A DNA stretch of 32,480 bases from Candidatus Methanophagales archaeon. GTDB taxonomy: Archaea; Halobacteriota; Syntropharchaeia; Alkanophagales; Methanospirareceae. The translations under genes were made by a program, and so were the position numbers. Every line of letters begins with the position of its first letter. Positions within the stretch are counted from its first letter, which is position 1. Under the pieces are notes generated by a model. The model did no database searches and was not told the DNA's origin. It saw only the letters and a list, made by a program, of their open reading frames with translations. The stretch lies in contig JACUTR010000009.1 of NCBI GenBank assembly GCA_014859735.1, positions 1-32,480 on the forward strand. Reading direction: 5' to 3'. This document shows positions 16,500 through 23,471 of the stretch, in pieces.

Positions 16500-16748
16500 G
16501 AGCTGTTCTTACTCTTCTTTTCAATGCTATTTAAAGATTTCTTCCTCGGCTCGTAGCCTCTTCGGACAGTTAGTTCATGAGTTTGGAATTGGTAAAAGTG
16601 CCCGAGTTTGGTTAAAATCGGCCTTTCGGTAGCCAACGGAGACCGAGGTAGGTAAGAAGATTCTATTCGTGTATTTGGGTGGAAGTACATTTAGCAAAAG
16701 TAATTAATTATACCAAACTCTTTGATGATATGGAGGTGATAAAAAAAG
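16500..16748. other. Intergenic region, no gene recognised
   Basis: A 249-bp gap between divergent genes. It contains short imperfect inverted arms (TTCCTCGGCTCGTAGCC near 16540 and GGAGACCGAGG near 16640) about 100 bases apart, and an AT-rich promoter-like stretch (AATTAATTATACC, 16702-16714) before GGAGGTGAT, the Shine-Dalgarno of the next gene. A 73-codon minus-strand frame here has no ribosome-binding site or protein-like composition. No tRNA was found. Confidence 0.5.
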
Positions 16749-16994
16749 ATGCTGTTCATAACTTGCGTGAGAGTTAATCCCGGTAAGGTGGAGGAAGCGC
16801 GGAAATTCGGTGATAAAATTCTTAAAGCACCACCTAAAGGCGTCAAGTTCCTGCACGTTTATCACACGCTGGGTAGATATGACGCGCTCTGGATATACGA
16901 AGCGGAAGACCCAAAACTAATTGAAGAGTTCCTTCATCAAAGCAGGGATGTTGCAACAACCGAAACCTGGGTTGCATTGAAGAGGGAGATATAG
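16749..16994 (+). CDS. Small dimeric alpha/beta-barrel-type protein (GYD/DUF3303- or AsnC-ligand-domain-like)
   Basis: 81 residues: MLFITCVRVNPGKVEEARKF, then GVKFLHVYHTLGRYDALWIY and EAEDPKLIEEFLHQSRDV, ending ETWVALKREI. The strand-helix-strand-strand-helix-strand order and the HTLGRYDALWIYEA motif fit stand-alone ferredoxin-like (dimeric alpha/beta barrel) proteins such as GYD or DUF3303. An Lrp/AsnC effector domain without its helix-turn-helix is an alternative. The start is well supported by GGAGGTGAT ten bases upstream. It is monocistronic: it has its own AT-rich promoter region and a hairpin terminator directly after the stop. Confidence 0.65.
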   Translation: MLFITCVRVNPGKVEEARKFGDKILKAPPKGVKFLHVYHTLGRYDALWIYEAEDPKLIEEFLHQSRDVATTETWVALKREI

Positions 16995-17027
16995 GGGGAC
17001 CTGCTGGCGGTTCCCATTTTTATTTTT
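16995..17027 (+). terminator. Hairpin plus T-run terminator
   Basis: GGGGACC (16995-17001), loop TGCTGGC, GGTTCCC (17009-17015) form a 7-bp stem with one G-T pair, followed by ATTTTTATTTTT. It begins one base after the TAG stop of the upstream small gene. T-runs terminate archaeal transcription; the hairpin may add to it. Confidence 0.65.
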
Positions 17028-17078
17028 CACCCTTTATTTCCAAATTCAGTATTTGGCTACTGGTTATTTGCTCTTATT

Positions 17079-17087
17079 CATATATAT
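17079..17087 (+). promoter_or_regulatory. TATA-like box upstream of mtnA
   Basis: CATATATAT lies about 40-48 bases before the mtnA ATG, with AAGGA 7-11 bases before that ATG (17114-17119). Position and composition fit an archaeal promoter with a short leader. Confidence 0.45.
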
Positions 17088-17126
17088 CCGCTTCTTTTAT
17101 GTCTATGGTAAAGAAGGATTGTTACA

Positions 17127-18125
17127 ATGAGAACGATAGATTGGGACGATGAAAAGGGAGTGGTGGAACTCATTGACCAGACGTTGCTACCCGCGGATTA
17201 TAAAATCGTCGTGTGCGCGCGCGTGGATGAACTTATTGATGCGATAAAAAGATTGAAGGTGAGAGGTGCACCCGCGTTGGGAGTTGCTGGCGCTTTTGGT
17301 GTTGTACTCGCCTGTAAGAACGTGCGGAATGAAACAGAGCTCAAAGCTGAGATAGAGAAGCTCAAAAAAGCGCGACCCACTGCGATAAATCTCTCTTATG
17401 GTGTTAATAGGGCGTTACAGGCAGCAATGCGTGGGAGAACCGTGCAGGAGATGAAAAGCTACGCGTTGGACGAGGCGAAACGACTCGCAGAAGAAGATGT
17501 TGCGGTGAACAAGAAGATAGGGGAATATGGGAGTGAACTTTTGGATGATGGCGATGTTGTGCTGACGCATTGCAACGCTGGTCGGCTTGCCTGTGTGGAT
17601 TGGGGAACTGCTCTGGGTGTGATACGAACTGCAATAGAGAAGGGGAAGAGGATAGAAGTGATAGCAGGCGAGACGAGGCCGCTCAATCAGGGTTCGCGGC
17701 TCACCGTGTGGGAGCTGCTTCAGGATAAAATCCCGGTGACACTCATCACCGACAGCATGGGTGCAGCAGTGATGCGGGAAGGAAGGGTAAATAAGGTGCT
17801 CGTCGGTGCCGATAGGGTTGTCAAAGAGGGAGTTTTCAACAAAATAGGGACGTATATGCATGCGGTGGTCTCGAAAGCGCATGAAATACCTTTTTATGTC
17901 GCGGCGCCACTTTCCTCGTTCGATACGAACAGGAGTTACAAGGACGTTGAGATAGAGGAACGAAGTCCAGAGGAACTTATATTCTGCGGCGAAAAGCAAA
18001 TTGCACCACTCGACGTGAAGGTTTATAATCCTGCATTCGATTTCACGCCGTTTGAGCTGATAGAAGCGGTCATTACGGAGAAGGGTGTAATTCATCCAAC
18101 AAACTTTCTTTCCAAGAAAGTTTGA
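17127..18125 (+). CDS. mtnA: S-methyl-5-thioribose-1-phosphate isomerase (MtnA/eIF2B-like)
   Basis: Converts methylthioribose-1-phosphate to the ribulose form in methylthioadenosine salvage; archaeal members may also act on 5-deoxyribose-1-phosphate or similar sugars. The 332-residue sequence has KVRGAPALGVAGAFGV, the catalytic Cys in LTHCNAGRLACVDWGTALGV (C149), ETRPLNQGSRLTVWEL, ITDSMGAAVM, the catalytic Asp in VGADRVV (D229), NKIGTYMHAVVSKAH and a C-terminal EERSPEEL. Both catalytic residues are present, which favours MtnA over an eIF2B regulatory subunit. HCNAG replaces the commoner HCNTG. The last eight residues (TNFLSKKV) and the stop are encoded by an R2 repeat, so the native C-terminus has been replaced or extended. 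Confidence 0.9.
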   Translation: MRTIDWDDEKGVVELIDQTLLPADYKIVVCARVDELIDAIKRLKVRGAPALGVAGAFGVVLACKNVRNETELKAEIEKLKKARPTAINLSYGVNRALQAAMRGRTVQEMKSYALDEAKRLAEEDVAVNKKIGEYGSELLDDGDVVLTHCNAGRLACVDWGTALGVIRTAIEKGKRIEVIAGETRPLNQGSRLTVWELLQDKIPVTLITDSMGAAVMREGRVNKVLVGADRVVKEGVFNKIGTYMHAVVSKAHEIPFYVAAPLSSFDTNRSYKDVEIEERSPEELIFCGEKQIAPLDVKVYNPAFDFTPFELIEAVITEKGVIHPTNFLSKKV

Positions 18126-18130
18126 TCAAA
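18100..18130 (+). repeat. R2 repeat forming the mtnA 3' end
   Basis: CAAACTTTCTTTCCAAGAAA followed by GTTTGATCAAA. The arms AAACTTTCTT and AAGAAAGTTT pair perfectly around TCC. The TGA of GTTTGATC is the mtnA stop. A second small inverted repeat (ACCCAATAATTTTTGGGT) follows directly and could aid termination. Confidence 0.9.
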
Positions 18131-18191
18131 GACCCAATAATTTTTGGGTAAAACTTCTTCCAAAAGATTTACTGGGGGTTAGAATTTACAG

Positions 18192-18223
18192 GGGATTGGA
18201 TACTATTTGATGTTGGGATTTAT
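18192..18223 (+). repeat. 32-bp direct repeat, copy 1
   Basis: GGGATTGGATACTATTTGAT followed by GTTGGGATTTAT. The matching copy at 19425-19456 is about 27/32 identical in the same orientation. This copy supplies the last codons of the truncated ThiS/MoaD-like frame on the other strand. Confidence 0.7.
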
Positions 18224-18322
18224 GTTCAGCTTTTCCAGCACCCTCTCGTAGGTATCGCCATCCGCAATTTCTATTCTTTTCTCCTTCTCCTTACCTGCGA
18301 GTATCTTTATCTTGAGTTCCAT
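18203..18322 (-). pseudogene. Truncated ThiS/MoaD-like (ubiquitin-like sulfur carrier) gene
   Basis: A 39-residue frame starting at ATG 18322: MELKIKILAGKEKEKRIE, IADGDTYERVLEKL, then NINPNIK and stop. The first 30 residues match the beta-grasp start of ThiS/MoaD/SAMP proteins (strand, turn, strand, then the ATVxDLLEKL helix). Intact relatives run to 65-90 residues and end in Gly-Gly, the site of thiocarboxylate formation; here everything after the first helix is missing. The last codons coincide with a 32-bp repeat also found at 19425-19456, which suggests truncation by a repeat or recombination event. As it stands it cannot carry sulfur. Confidence 0.55.
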
Positions 18323-18376
18323 TTTTTATTTTTGGTAGTTTAGCGTATGCTAAAAGAAAAAAATGATTTCTTTCCG

Positions 18377-18407
18377 TAAACGCTTTCTTTTCTAAAGAAA
18401 GGGTTTA
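18377..18407 (+). repeat. R2-type palindrome at the 3' end of the nucleotidyltransferase gene
   Basis: TAAACGCTTTCTTTTCTAAA then GAAAGGGTTTA: CTTTCTTT pairs with AAAGAAAG. The minus-strand gene's last codons (SKPFL) and TAG stop lie inside it. An inverted related copy borders the other end of the same gene at 19331-19370. Confidence 0.75.
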
Positions 18408-19330
18408 GAGAGCGATCGTATCCACTCACCCTTTGCCGCTCGTGTCGTGCCCACAACCAATCGTGTCTCATCTTCAGTCTTCTCTACCACGCCGCGAGCC
18501 TCTATCTCTTCTCCCGCTACTGCCTGTCCTGCATACGTATGCGTGAACGAAAGAACCTTGGTGATTTCGGGGTGCTCGATTTCATAGATCGCGGGGCTAT
18601 CAAACGAAAAAGAAGCATCTTTTACTTCTGCCCGTATCAGCTTATACCCTGCTTTTTCGCCTTTTTCATAATTCCTTCGATCCAACCGCTGCAATTCGTC
18701 AGAATCTCGCACGTATAAGATATCGAAGTAGGTGCTGCCGATAGCACCCCTGTGGTTCTTCCTCACTTCGTGTGCGACAAACTCCTCATAACTCAACTCA
18801 GGCTTCCTCTTCTGGTAAATGTACCGCCACTTCTCCTCATTTAGCTCTGCGGTGAGACCCTTTTCGCCCGCATCGGTTATCACCTCCCTCGCTTTGTCGA
18901 AGTGCTTCAGCCCATAAATAACAAAATCGAGGTCAGATTTCTCGCCGTTAAGACCGCATAAAAAGGAGCCGGTTATACCTATCCTCGCCCGTGGAATATG
19001 CGCTCTGAGGAGCTCATAAATAGTATTGACCTTCACTTCACGCTCTGCGATTACCGGAAGCCACTGCTCAGGTCTCAGAATCTCCTTAATATCTCCTTTT
19101 GGAACTACATGCACGTCTTTCACATAGTCGGGTCGGTGTGTTCTTAAAAATTCATATGCCTCGTCGAAATCCAACTTTTTGTATCTCCCCCGCTCTGAGA
19201 CTCTCTCCCCCTTTTCATCCGGGACATAGCGCAAGAGGCATTTTAAGTCCTCGCCCCCCAAGTCATAGCTGACCACCGAGAAGATCCAATCGTGCTTTGT
19301 TATAACAAAATCCCGTATTCTTGCGATCAT
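18392..19330 (-). CDS. Archaeal nucleotidyltransferase-domain protein of unknown role
   Basis: 312 residues. The centre has a nucleotidyltransferase signature: RIGITGSFLCGLNGEKSDLD then FVIYG (GS...SDLDF at about 120-138), with FDILYV near 205 as a probable third acidic site. The N-terminal region (IRDFVITKHDWIFSVVSYD) and C-terminal strand-rich region (VAGEEIEARGVVEKTEDE) flank it. It fits the conserved archaeal predicted nucleotidyltransferases (COG1665-like) with no known substrate. The start ATG 19330 lies immediately at the edge of an R2-type repeat and has no visible Shine-Dalgarno. The stop is inside another. The gene is thus bordered by inverted copies of the same element. Confidence 0.75.
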   Translation of the reverse strand: MIARIRDFVITKHDWIFSVVSYDLGGEDLKCLLRYVPDEKGERVSERGRYKKLDFDEAYEFLRTHRPDYVKDVHVVPKGDIKEILRPEQWLPVIAEREVKVNTIYELLRAHIPRARIGITGSFLCGLNGEKSDLDFVIYGLKHFDKAREVITDAGEKGLTAELNEEKWRYIYQKRKPELSYEEFVAHEVRKNHRGAIGSTYFDILYVRDSDELQRLDRRNYEKGEKAGYKLIRAEVKDASFSFDSPAIYEIEHPEITKVLSFTHTYAGQAVAGEEIEARGVVEKTEDETRLVVGTTRAAKGEWIRSLSKPFL

Positions 19331-19370
19331 AACCCTTTCTTTAAACCTTTTCTTAGAAAGAAAAGCGTTA
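19331..19370 (-). repeat. R2-type palindrome at the 5' end of the nucleotidyltransferase gene
   Basis: On the minus strand: TAACGCTTTTCTTTCTAAGA then AAAGGTTTAAAGAAAGGGTT. It resembles the copy at 18377-18407 but in the opposite orientation and with about nine extra bases in the centre. It occupies the position of the gene's leader. Confidence 0.7.
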
Positions 19371-19424
19371 CCAAAGAAATATTTAACGGGGTAATTTTCT
19401 TTTCTGAAAATGGTTTAATTGGTT

Positions 19425-19456
19425 GGGATTAGGCAGTATTTGAAGTTGGGATTTAT
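19425..19456 (+). repeat. 32-bp direct repeat, copy 2
   Basis: GGGATTAGGCAGTATTTGAA followed by GTTGGGATTTAT, the partner of 18192-18223. It lies just upstream of the promoter of the NIL-ferredoxin gene. Confidence 0.7.
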
Positions 19457-19472
19457 TCCCCCTCTCTACATC

Positions 19473-19482
19473 TTTTATATAA
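19473..19482 (+). promoter_or_regulatory. TATA-like box upstream of the NIL-ferredoxin/ribC unit
   Basis: TTTTATATAA begins 37 bases before the ATG at 19510, with AAGGA at 19500-19504 as ribosome-binding site. It probably drives the NIL-ferredoxin, ribC and perhaps ribH genes. Confidence 0.5.
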
Positions 19483-19509
19483 GTATAGGGTCAAATATAA
19501 AGGAACTAC

Positions 19510-19884
19510 ATGAAGCTGCTCTTGACATACCCATTACCTCTGGAAGAAATGCCGTACACGGCTGAAGTAATTCTCGAAACCGGGGTGAAAATAAACATAG
19601 AGAGGGCGACGAGAGGCGAACTTATCATTGATGTCCCGATCGATAAAATAGACCAAGTTGCCGAGCTCTTCAGGGGGAAAGGAGTTGAAGTACGGAGATT
19701 AATGAAACTGATTGCATGGGATGAAGAACGATGTATCCACTGCGGTGCGTGCATCGCGGTCTGTCCAACAAAGGTGTTTAAGTTCAACCCCTCATGGAAC
19801 CTAAACTTGGAAGAGGAGAAATGTATTCGATGCGAGATCTGTGTAAGAGCATGTCCGCTTGGCGCGTTGGCATGCACGGAGTGA
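19510..19884 (+). CDS. NIL-domain ferredoxin (two 4Fe-4S clusters)
   Basis: 124 residues. The N-terminal NIL domain (about 1-70: KLLLTYPLPLEEMPYTAEVI, RGELIIDVPIDKIDQV) is joined to a 2[4Fe-4S] ferredoxin with CIHCGACIAVCP and CIRCEICVRACP. In methanogens such proteins (MA1822 type) work with a DUF39/COG1900 protein in making homocysteine from aspartate semialdehyde, as electron or sulfur donors. That partner is not in this window. The gene sits 6 bp before ribC, so it may instead be co-expressed with flavin synthesis genes. All eight cluster cysteines are present. Confidence 0.85.
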   Translation: MKLLLTYPLPLEEMPYTAEVILETGVKINIERATRGELIIDVPIDKIDQVAELFRGKGVEVRRLMKLIAWDEERCIHCGACIAVCPTKVFKFNPSWNLNLEEEKCIRCEICVRACPLGALACTE

Positions 19885-20355
<471 letters not shown>

Positions 20356-20479
20356 TTGAAAAGTTCAAATTGAAACCACGAGATTTCACAAGAGTAACAC
20401 AGAATAACTATAAATGAAAAATAGAAAAAGAATAAAACTAGAAAAATAAATAATCTCGCGAGAGAAAATCAGTGTAATC

Positions 20480-20525
20480 TAACGGGGCTCCGCCCCGTTG
20501 ACCCCGCAAGCCCTGTAAGGGCTTA
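20480..20525 (+). repeat. R1 palindromic repeat, copy C
   Basis: ACGGGGC-TCC-GCCCCGT, TGACCCCGCA, then AGCCCT-GTA-AGGGCT. Compared with copies A and B the second stem has a paired change (A-T to G-C) that keeps pairing. It lies 26 bases before the ribH start, between ribC and ribH, where it could shape the mRNA. Confidence 0.9.
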
Positions 20526-20550
20526 GTGGTTATAAACCAAGAGGAGAAAA

Positions 20551-20982
20551 ATGGTAAAAGAAGAAGAGGAGATAAAATTGGGTTTTGTCGTCTCAGAGTT
20601 TCACCGGGACATCACCTATCAGATGGAGATACTGGGAAGGGAGCATGCTGAGTTTCTTGGTGCGAAGGTTTATCGCACGGTATATACGCCGGGAACCTTT
20701 GACATGCCGTTAGCCGTGAAGAAGATGCTCACCGATGGAGCAGTAGATGCGGTGGTTACCCTTGGCTGCATCGTAGAAGGTGCAACCGAGCATGATGAAG
20801 TGATCGCATCGCAATTGACGCGAAAGATAATGGACCTTTCACTCGAGTACAACAAGCCGGTGACTCTGGGCGTCTCAGGGCCAGGGATGACGAGGCTGGA
20901 AGCGCAAGAACGGGTGGATTATGCAAAAAGGGCGGTAGAAGCTGCGGTAAAGCTGGTGAAGAGGTTTAGAGAAACAAAATAA
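20551..20982 (+). CDS. ribH: 6,7-dimethyl-8-ribityllumazine synthase
   Basis: Penultimate step of riboflavin synthesis. 143 residues: LGFVVSEFHRDITYQMEILG, YTPGTFDMPLAVKKM, LGCIVEGATEHDEVIASQ with the catalytic His, and PVTLGVSGPGMTRLEAQER. It has a good ribosome-binding site (GAGGAG ending eight bases before ATG). Its last 64 bases overlap the 3' end of the convergent cbiB gene. Repeat R1 copy C sits in its leader. Confidence 0.94.
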   Translation: MVKEEEEIKLGFVVSEFHRDITYQMEILGREHAEFLGAKVYRTVYTPGTFDMPLAVKKMLTDGAVDAVVTLGCIVEGATEHDEVIASQLTRKIMDLSLEYNKPVTLGVSGPGMTRLEAQERVDYAKRAVEAAVKLVKRFRETK

Positions 20983-21875
20983 AAAACAAACAGCACCACG
21001 ATACAAATAACGGCGAAAAGGATTGAAGACCGCTTCATGACCTTTATCGCTCTTTCTACATGCTCCTCGGATGCGCTCTCAAAAGGTTCGCCCACGCTAT
21101 AATGCCCCTTTTTCTCTAACTTCACGTGTAAGGCATGGCTCATCGCCGTTATTGTCAGAGGAATGTTCTCCTTTTCATGCCGCTCGTTTACTAAAGCTCG
21201 CCATTGAGAATTACTCGTCGCCAGTATTAGGCGGGCTGCGATCCGTTCTGGCATGTAATTAAGCACGGCATCCGTTTTCGCAGAGAACCAGCCGAAATGG
21301 AGGTATCTTCTCGTTTTATACCCGACAACGGCATCCAGCGTATTGATCACCCGGTAAACCATAGCACCAAAAACGCCGAAGAGCATGAAGTAGAAGAAGG
21401 GAGCTATAACGCTATCGGTGAGGTTCTCCGCCACTGATTCTATGGTTGCGGAGTCGAGATGCTCGCTATCTAAATCCTTCACTTCCCGACTAACTATTTT
21501 GCCTACCGCTGCTCGCTTTGCTTCCAAATTCGTGGCTTCCATCGTTCTTCTCCCGTATCGTTCCAACCCTTTTATCGTGAAGGTCATTTTGAAAATGAGC
21601 GAGCCTAAAGCAATATATGCGAGTTCAGAAGGGATAAGGAGAAGTAATAAAAGAGGGAGTGAGAAGATGGAGAGTATCAGCAGTGGATACACCACCCCGA
21701 GCATTTTCTCTTTCCTCGGATTTTCTCTCCCCGTTCTTCGGTCAAAGAAATACATCAACCGGCTTATCCACACGATGGGATAAAATCTGTCCATCTTCTC
21801 CGGCGGGTCGCCTATGCTGAGGTCTATAAGGAGCGCAATCGAGAAAATAACGATTTGGTCTATGAAGAAATTCAT
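20919..21875 (-). CDS. cbiB: Adenosylcobinamide-phosphate synthase (CbiB/CobD)
   Basis: A membrane enzyme attaching aminopropanol phosphate to adenosylcobyric acid in cobamide synthesis. 318 residues: N-terminal membrane segment with ALLIDLSIGDPPEKMDRFYP, KGLERYGRRTMEATNLE, SREVKDLDSEHLDSATIESV, AENLTDSVIAPFFYFMLFG, YRVINTLDAVVGY, and four to five membrane segments. These are the diagnostic CbiB motifs. The C-terminal 20 residues (after IVVLFV) are antisense to the ribH end and may be an extension. The start overlaps the stop of the Cys-rich gene upstream (ATGA), so the two are coupled. Confidence 0.93.
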   Translation of the reverse strand: MNFFIDQIVIFSIALLIDLSIGDPPEKMDRFYPIVWISRLMYFFDRRTGRENPRKEKMLGVVYPLLILSIFSLPLLLLLLIPSELAYIALGSLIFKMTFTIKGLERYGRRTMEATNLEAKRAAVGKIVSREVKDLDSEHLDSATIESVAENLTDSVIAPFFYFMLFGVFGAMVYRVINTLDAVVGYKTRRYLHFGWFSAKTDAVLNYMPERIAARLILATSNSQWRALVNERHEKENIPLTITAMSHALHVKLEKKGHYSVGEPFESASEEHVERAIKVMKRSSILFAVICIVVLFVFYFVSLNLFTSFTAASTALFA

Positions 21876-22252
21876 TTCTCTGGCGTCGGTGGATATCTCT
21901 CTTTTACAATCAAGAATATTTCCTTTACTTCTTCTCTTCTTCTCTCGATATCGTCAACGCTCTCTATTCCACATGCCAGGAATTCCACCAGTATTGCCTC
22001 CGCAACGTCCGCGCGATGTATCCAGTAACAGTCTGAACAGCCCCAGATAAGTCCACCGTCCTTCCTCTTCACCCATTCACCACCGATTTCCTCGTCTTCG
22101 CAGGGATAAAACGGGCAGAAACACCACGTGCAATCGTGACCGAGAAAGTGGCAGGGATAATATTCACATGATTCATCAGGCCCGACAAGTTTCTTAGCTT
22201 CCATTACCTTGTTTAGGTATTTGTAAGCAAGTGGATGCATCTTCATGCTCAC
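21872..22252 (-). CDS. Cysteine-rich small-domain protein, cobamide-linked
   Basis: About 126 residues with nine Cys clustered at 29-75: CEYYPCHFLGHDCTWCFCPF, YPCEDEEIGG, IWGCSDCYWIHR. This matches the Cys-rich small domain found beside cobalamin genes in methanogens; metal binding is expected, the role is unknown. A C-terminal helical tail follows. Its last codons overlap the cbiB start (21872-21875), which supports a cobamide function. The start is GTG 22252 or ATG 22246. A TATA-like stretch (CTTTTATAGTATAA on the plus strand, 22261-22274) lies at promoter distance upstream. Confidence 0.8.
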   Translation of the reverse strand: MSMKMHPLAYKYLNKVMEAKKLVGPDESCEYYPCHFLGHDCTWCFCPFYPCEDEEIGGEWVKRKDGGLIWGCSDCYWIHRADVAEAILVEFLACGIESVDDIERRREEVKEIFLIVKERYPPTPEK

Positions 22253-22349
22253 TGGTTTCTCTTTTATAGTATAACCAACTTCCTACCAGATAATTGTATA
22301 ATTTCCTTTTTAATTCCATGCCCTTTTGCTTTCGACCAACCGTACTACT

Positions 22350-23336
22350 CTAACGCGTTTTACCGAGGTATCTACCAAGAGGATAGGAGAAGCCGCAGAT
22401 GCTACAATGGAACCTATCTGCCGGCAGTCCTGTTTTGCAGAGTGGGCATGCATTCTCCTCTTCTTTTGCTTTTGGAACTTCACCCACAACCTCTTTGTAA
22501 ATTTCGTAGAAGAAGAGATGCTCTTTGTTCATGAACTCCATCCCATATACTCTTTTCTTTCTCTCGAACTCGGTATCTGAAATGTCCCCCCTGACAACAT
22601 CTCTGAGCTTTGTTGTTCCCGAACCGACCTCTATCGGGTCTTTCTCTCGCCATGCTACCTCACCTAATTCTTCCTCAAACGCCTTCCTTAAGAGCCACTT
22701 CCCATATCTTCTCCCATCTCTCTCCCTTATTTTTAAGCTGGGATTTAGCTCGAGGGCGAAGTCAACAATTGCTCTATCACAATATGGCTGTTTTATCTCC
22801 ACACCGAGAAACGCTCCAAGCTTGTTGGAGGAGAAATACATCGTTTGTGAGAGCGCGGTTATGTACGTCTTCAACTCCTCGTGCGAGAGGTTATGCATGT
22901 ATGAATAACCTGCAAAGAGCTCATCGGCACCGTCTCCGGTCATTACGCTCTTTATACCGAGCTTCTTTGCTTCCTGTAACGCAGCGTAGATGACCAGATC
23001 ATTAGGAAGCGCGGGATCAAAACTTCTCACCGCTCGAATTACCATCGGTATTTCTCTTAATGCTTCGCTTTCAGTTATGCGAATCAGATGGTGCTCATAA
23101 TGAAACTTCTGAGCTACCCTTTTTGCATAGTCGAGATCAGGAGCATGAGTTCTATCCAGAGCTACGGTAAGCGCCTTCTTGCTTTTAGCCTCATCATTAG
23201 AAAGAACAGCTAAAATGCTCGTGTCTAACCCGCCGGAAAGCAGCAAATCCTCCGCATTGTTCCTTTTCACGGCATCGCTCAATACTTCTCTTAACAAAAT
23301 GCCTGCGTCTTTCTCATCCTTTTTCATCTTTATCAC
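22350..23336 (-). CDS. Asparagine synthase-like ATP-pyrophosphatase with C-terminal zinc ribbon, no glutaminase domain
   Basis: 328 residues. The PP-loop LLSGGLDTSILAVLSN (SGGLDTS at 34-40) and GDGADELFAGYSYMH are typical of the AsnB synthetase domain, as is IKQPYCDRAIVDFALEL. The N-terminal Ntn glutaminase domain of AsnB is absent, so free ammonia or another donor must be used. At the C-terminus CPLCKTGLPADRFHCSIC (about 297-314) forms a zinc ribbon. Archaeal proteins of this layout are annotated as asparagine synthase-related; the substrate may be Asp or another carboxylate. It stands alone on the minus strand, divergent from the UPF0280 gene. Confidence 0.85.
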   Translation of the reverse strand: MIKMKKDEKDAGILLREVLSDAVKRNNAEDLLLSGGLDTSILAVLSNDEAKSKKALTVALDRTHAPDLDYAKRVAQKFHYEHHLIRITESEALREIPMVIRAVRSFDPALPNDLVIYAALQEAKKLGIKSVMTGDGADELFAGYSYMHNLSHEELKTYITALSQTMYFSSNKLGAFLGVEIKQPYCDRAIVDFALELNPSLKIRERDGRRYGKWLLRKAFEEELGEVAWREKDPIEVGSGTTKLRDVVRGDISDTEFERKKRVYGMEFMNKEHLFFYEIYKEVVGEVPKAKEEENACPLCKTGLPADRFHCSICGFSYPLGRYLGKTR

Positions 23337-23471
23337 GTTAAAGGGGCACCATTCGAAATTGAGAGATTCTAGAGCTAACCATCTTACTTGCTGGACTCCA
23401 CTACAAATATGCCCGTGCTGCTCATTTAAAGTAACGTGGAGCTATTAAAATATAGCGAGACCTGAGAGGAG

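Noticed and set aside
16469-16690. 73-codon minus-strand frame in the 16.5-16.7 kb gap
   Set aside because: No ribosome-binding site, biased composition, overlap with the start of the neighbouring gene, no recognisable motif.
16500-16748. Inverted arms considered as a tRNA or structured RNA
   Set aside because: No T-loop or anticodon-arm pattern is present, and the arms pair only weakly over about 100 bases.
16749-16994. Full Lrp/AsnC transcription regulator
   Set aside because: There is no helix-turn-helix; the protein is only the small alpha/beta domain and has a well-supported start.
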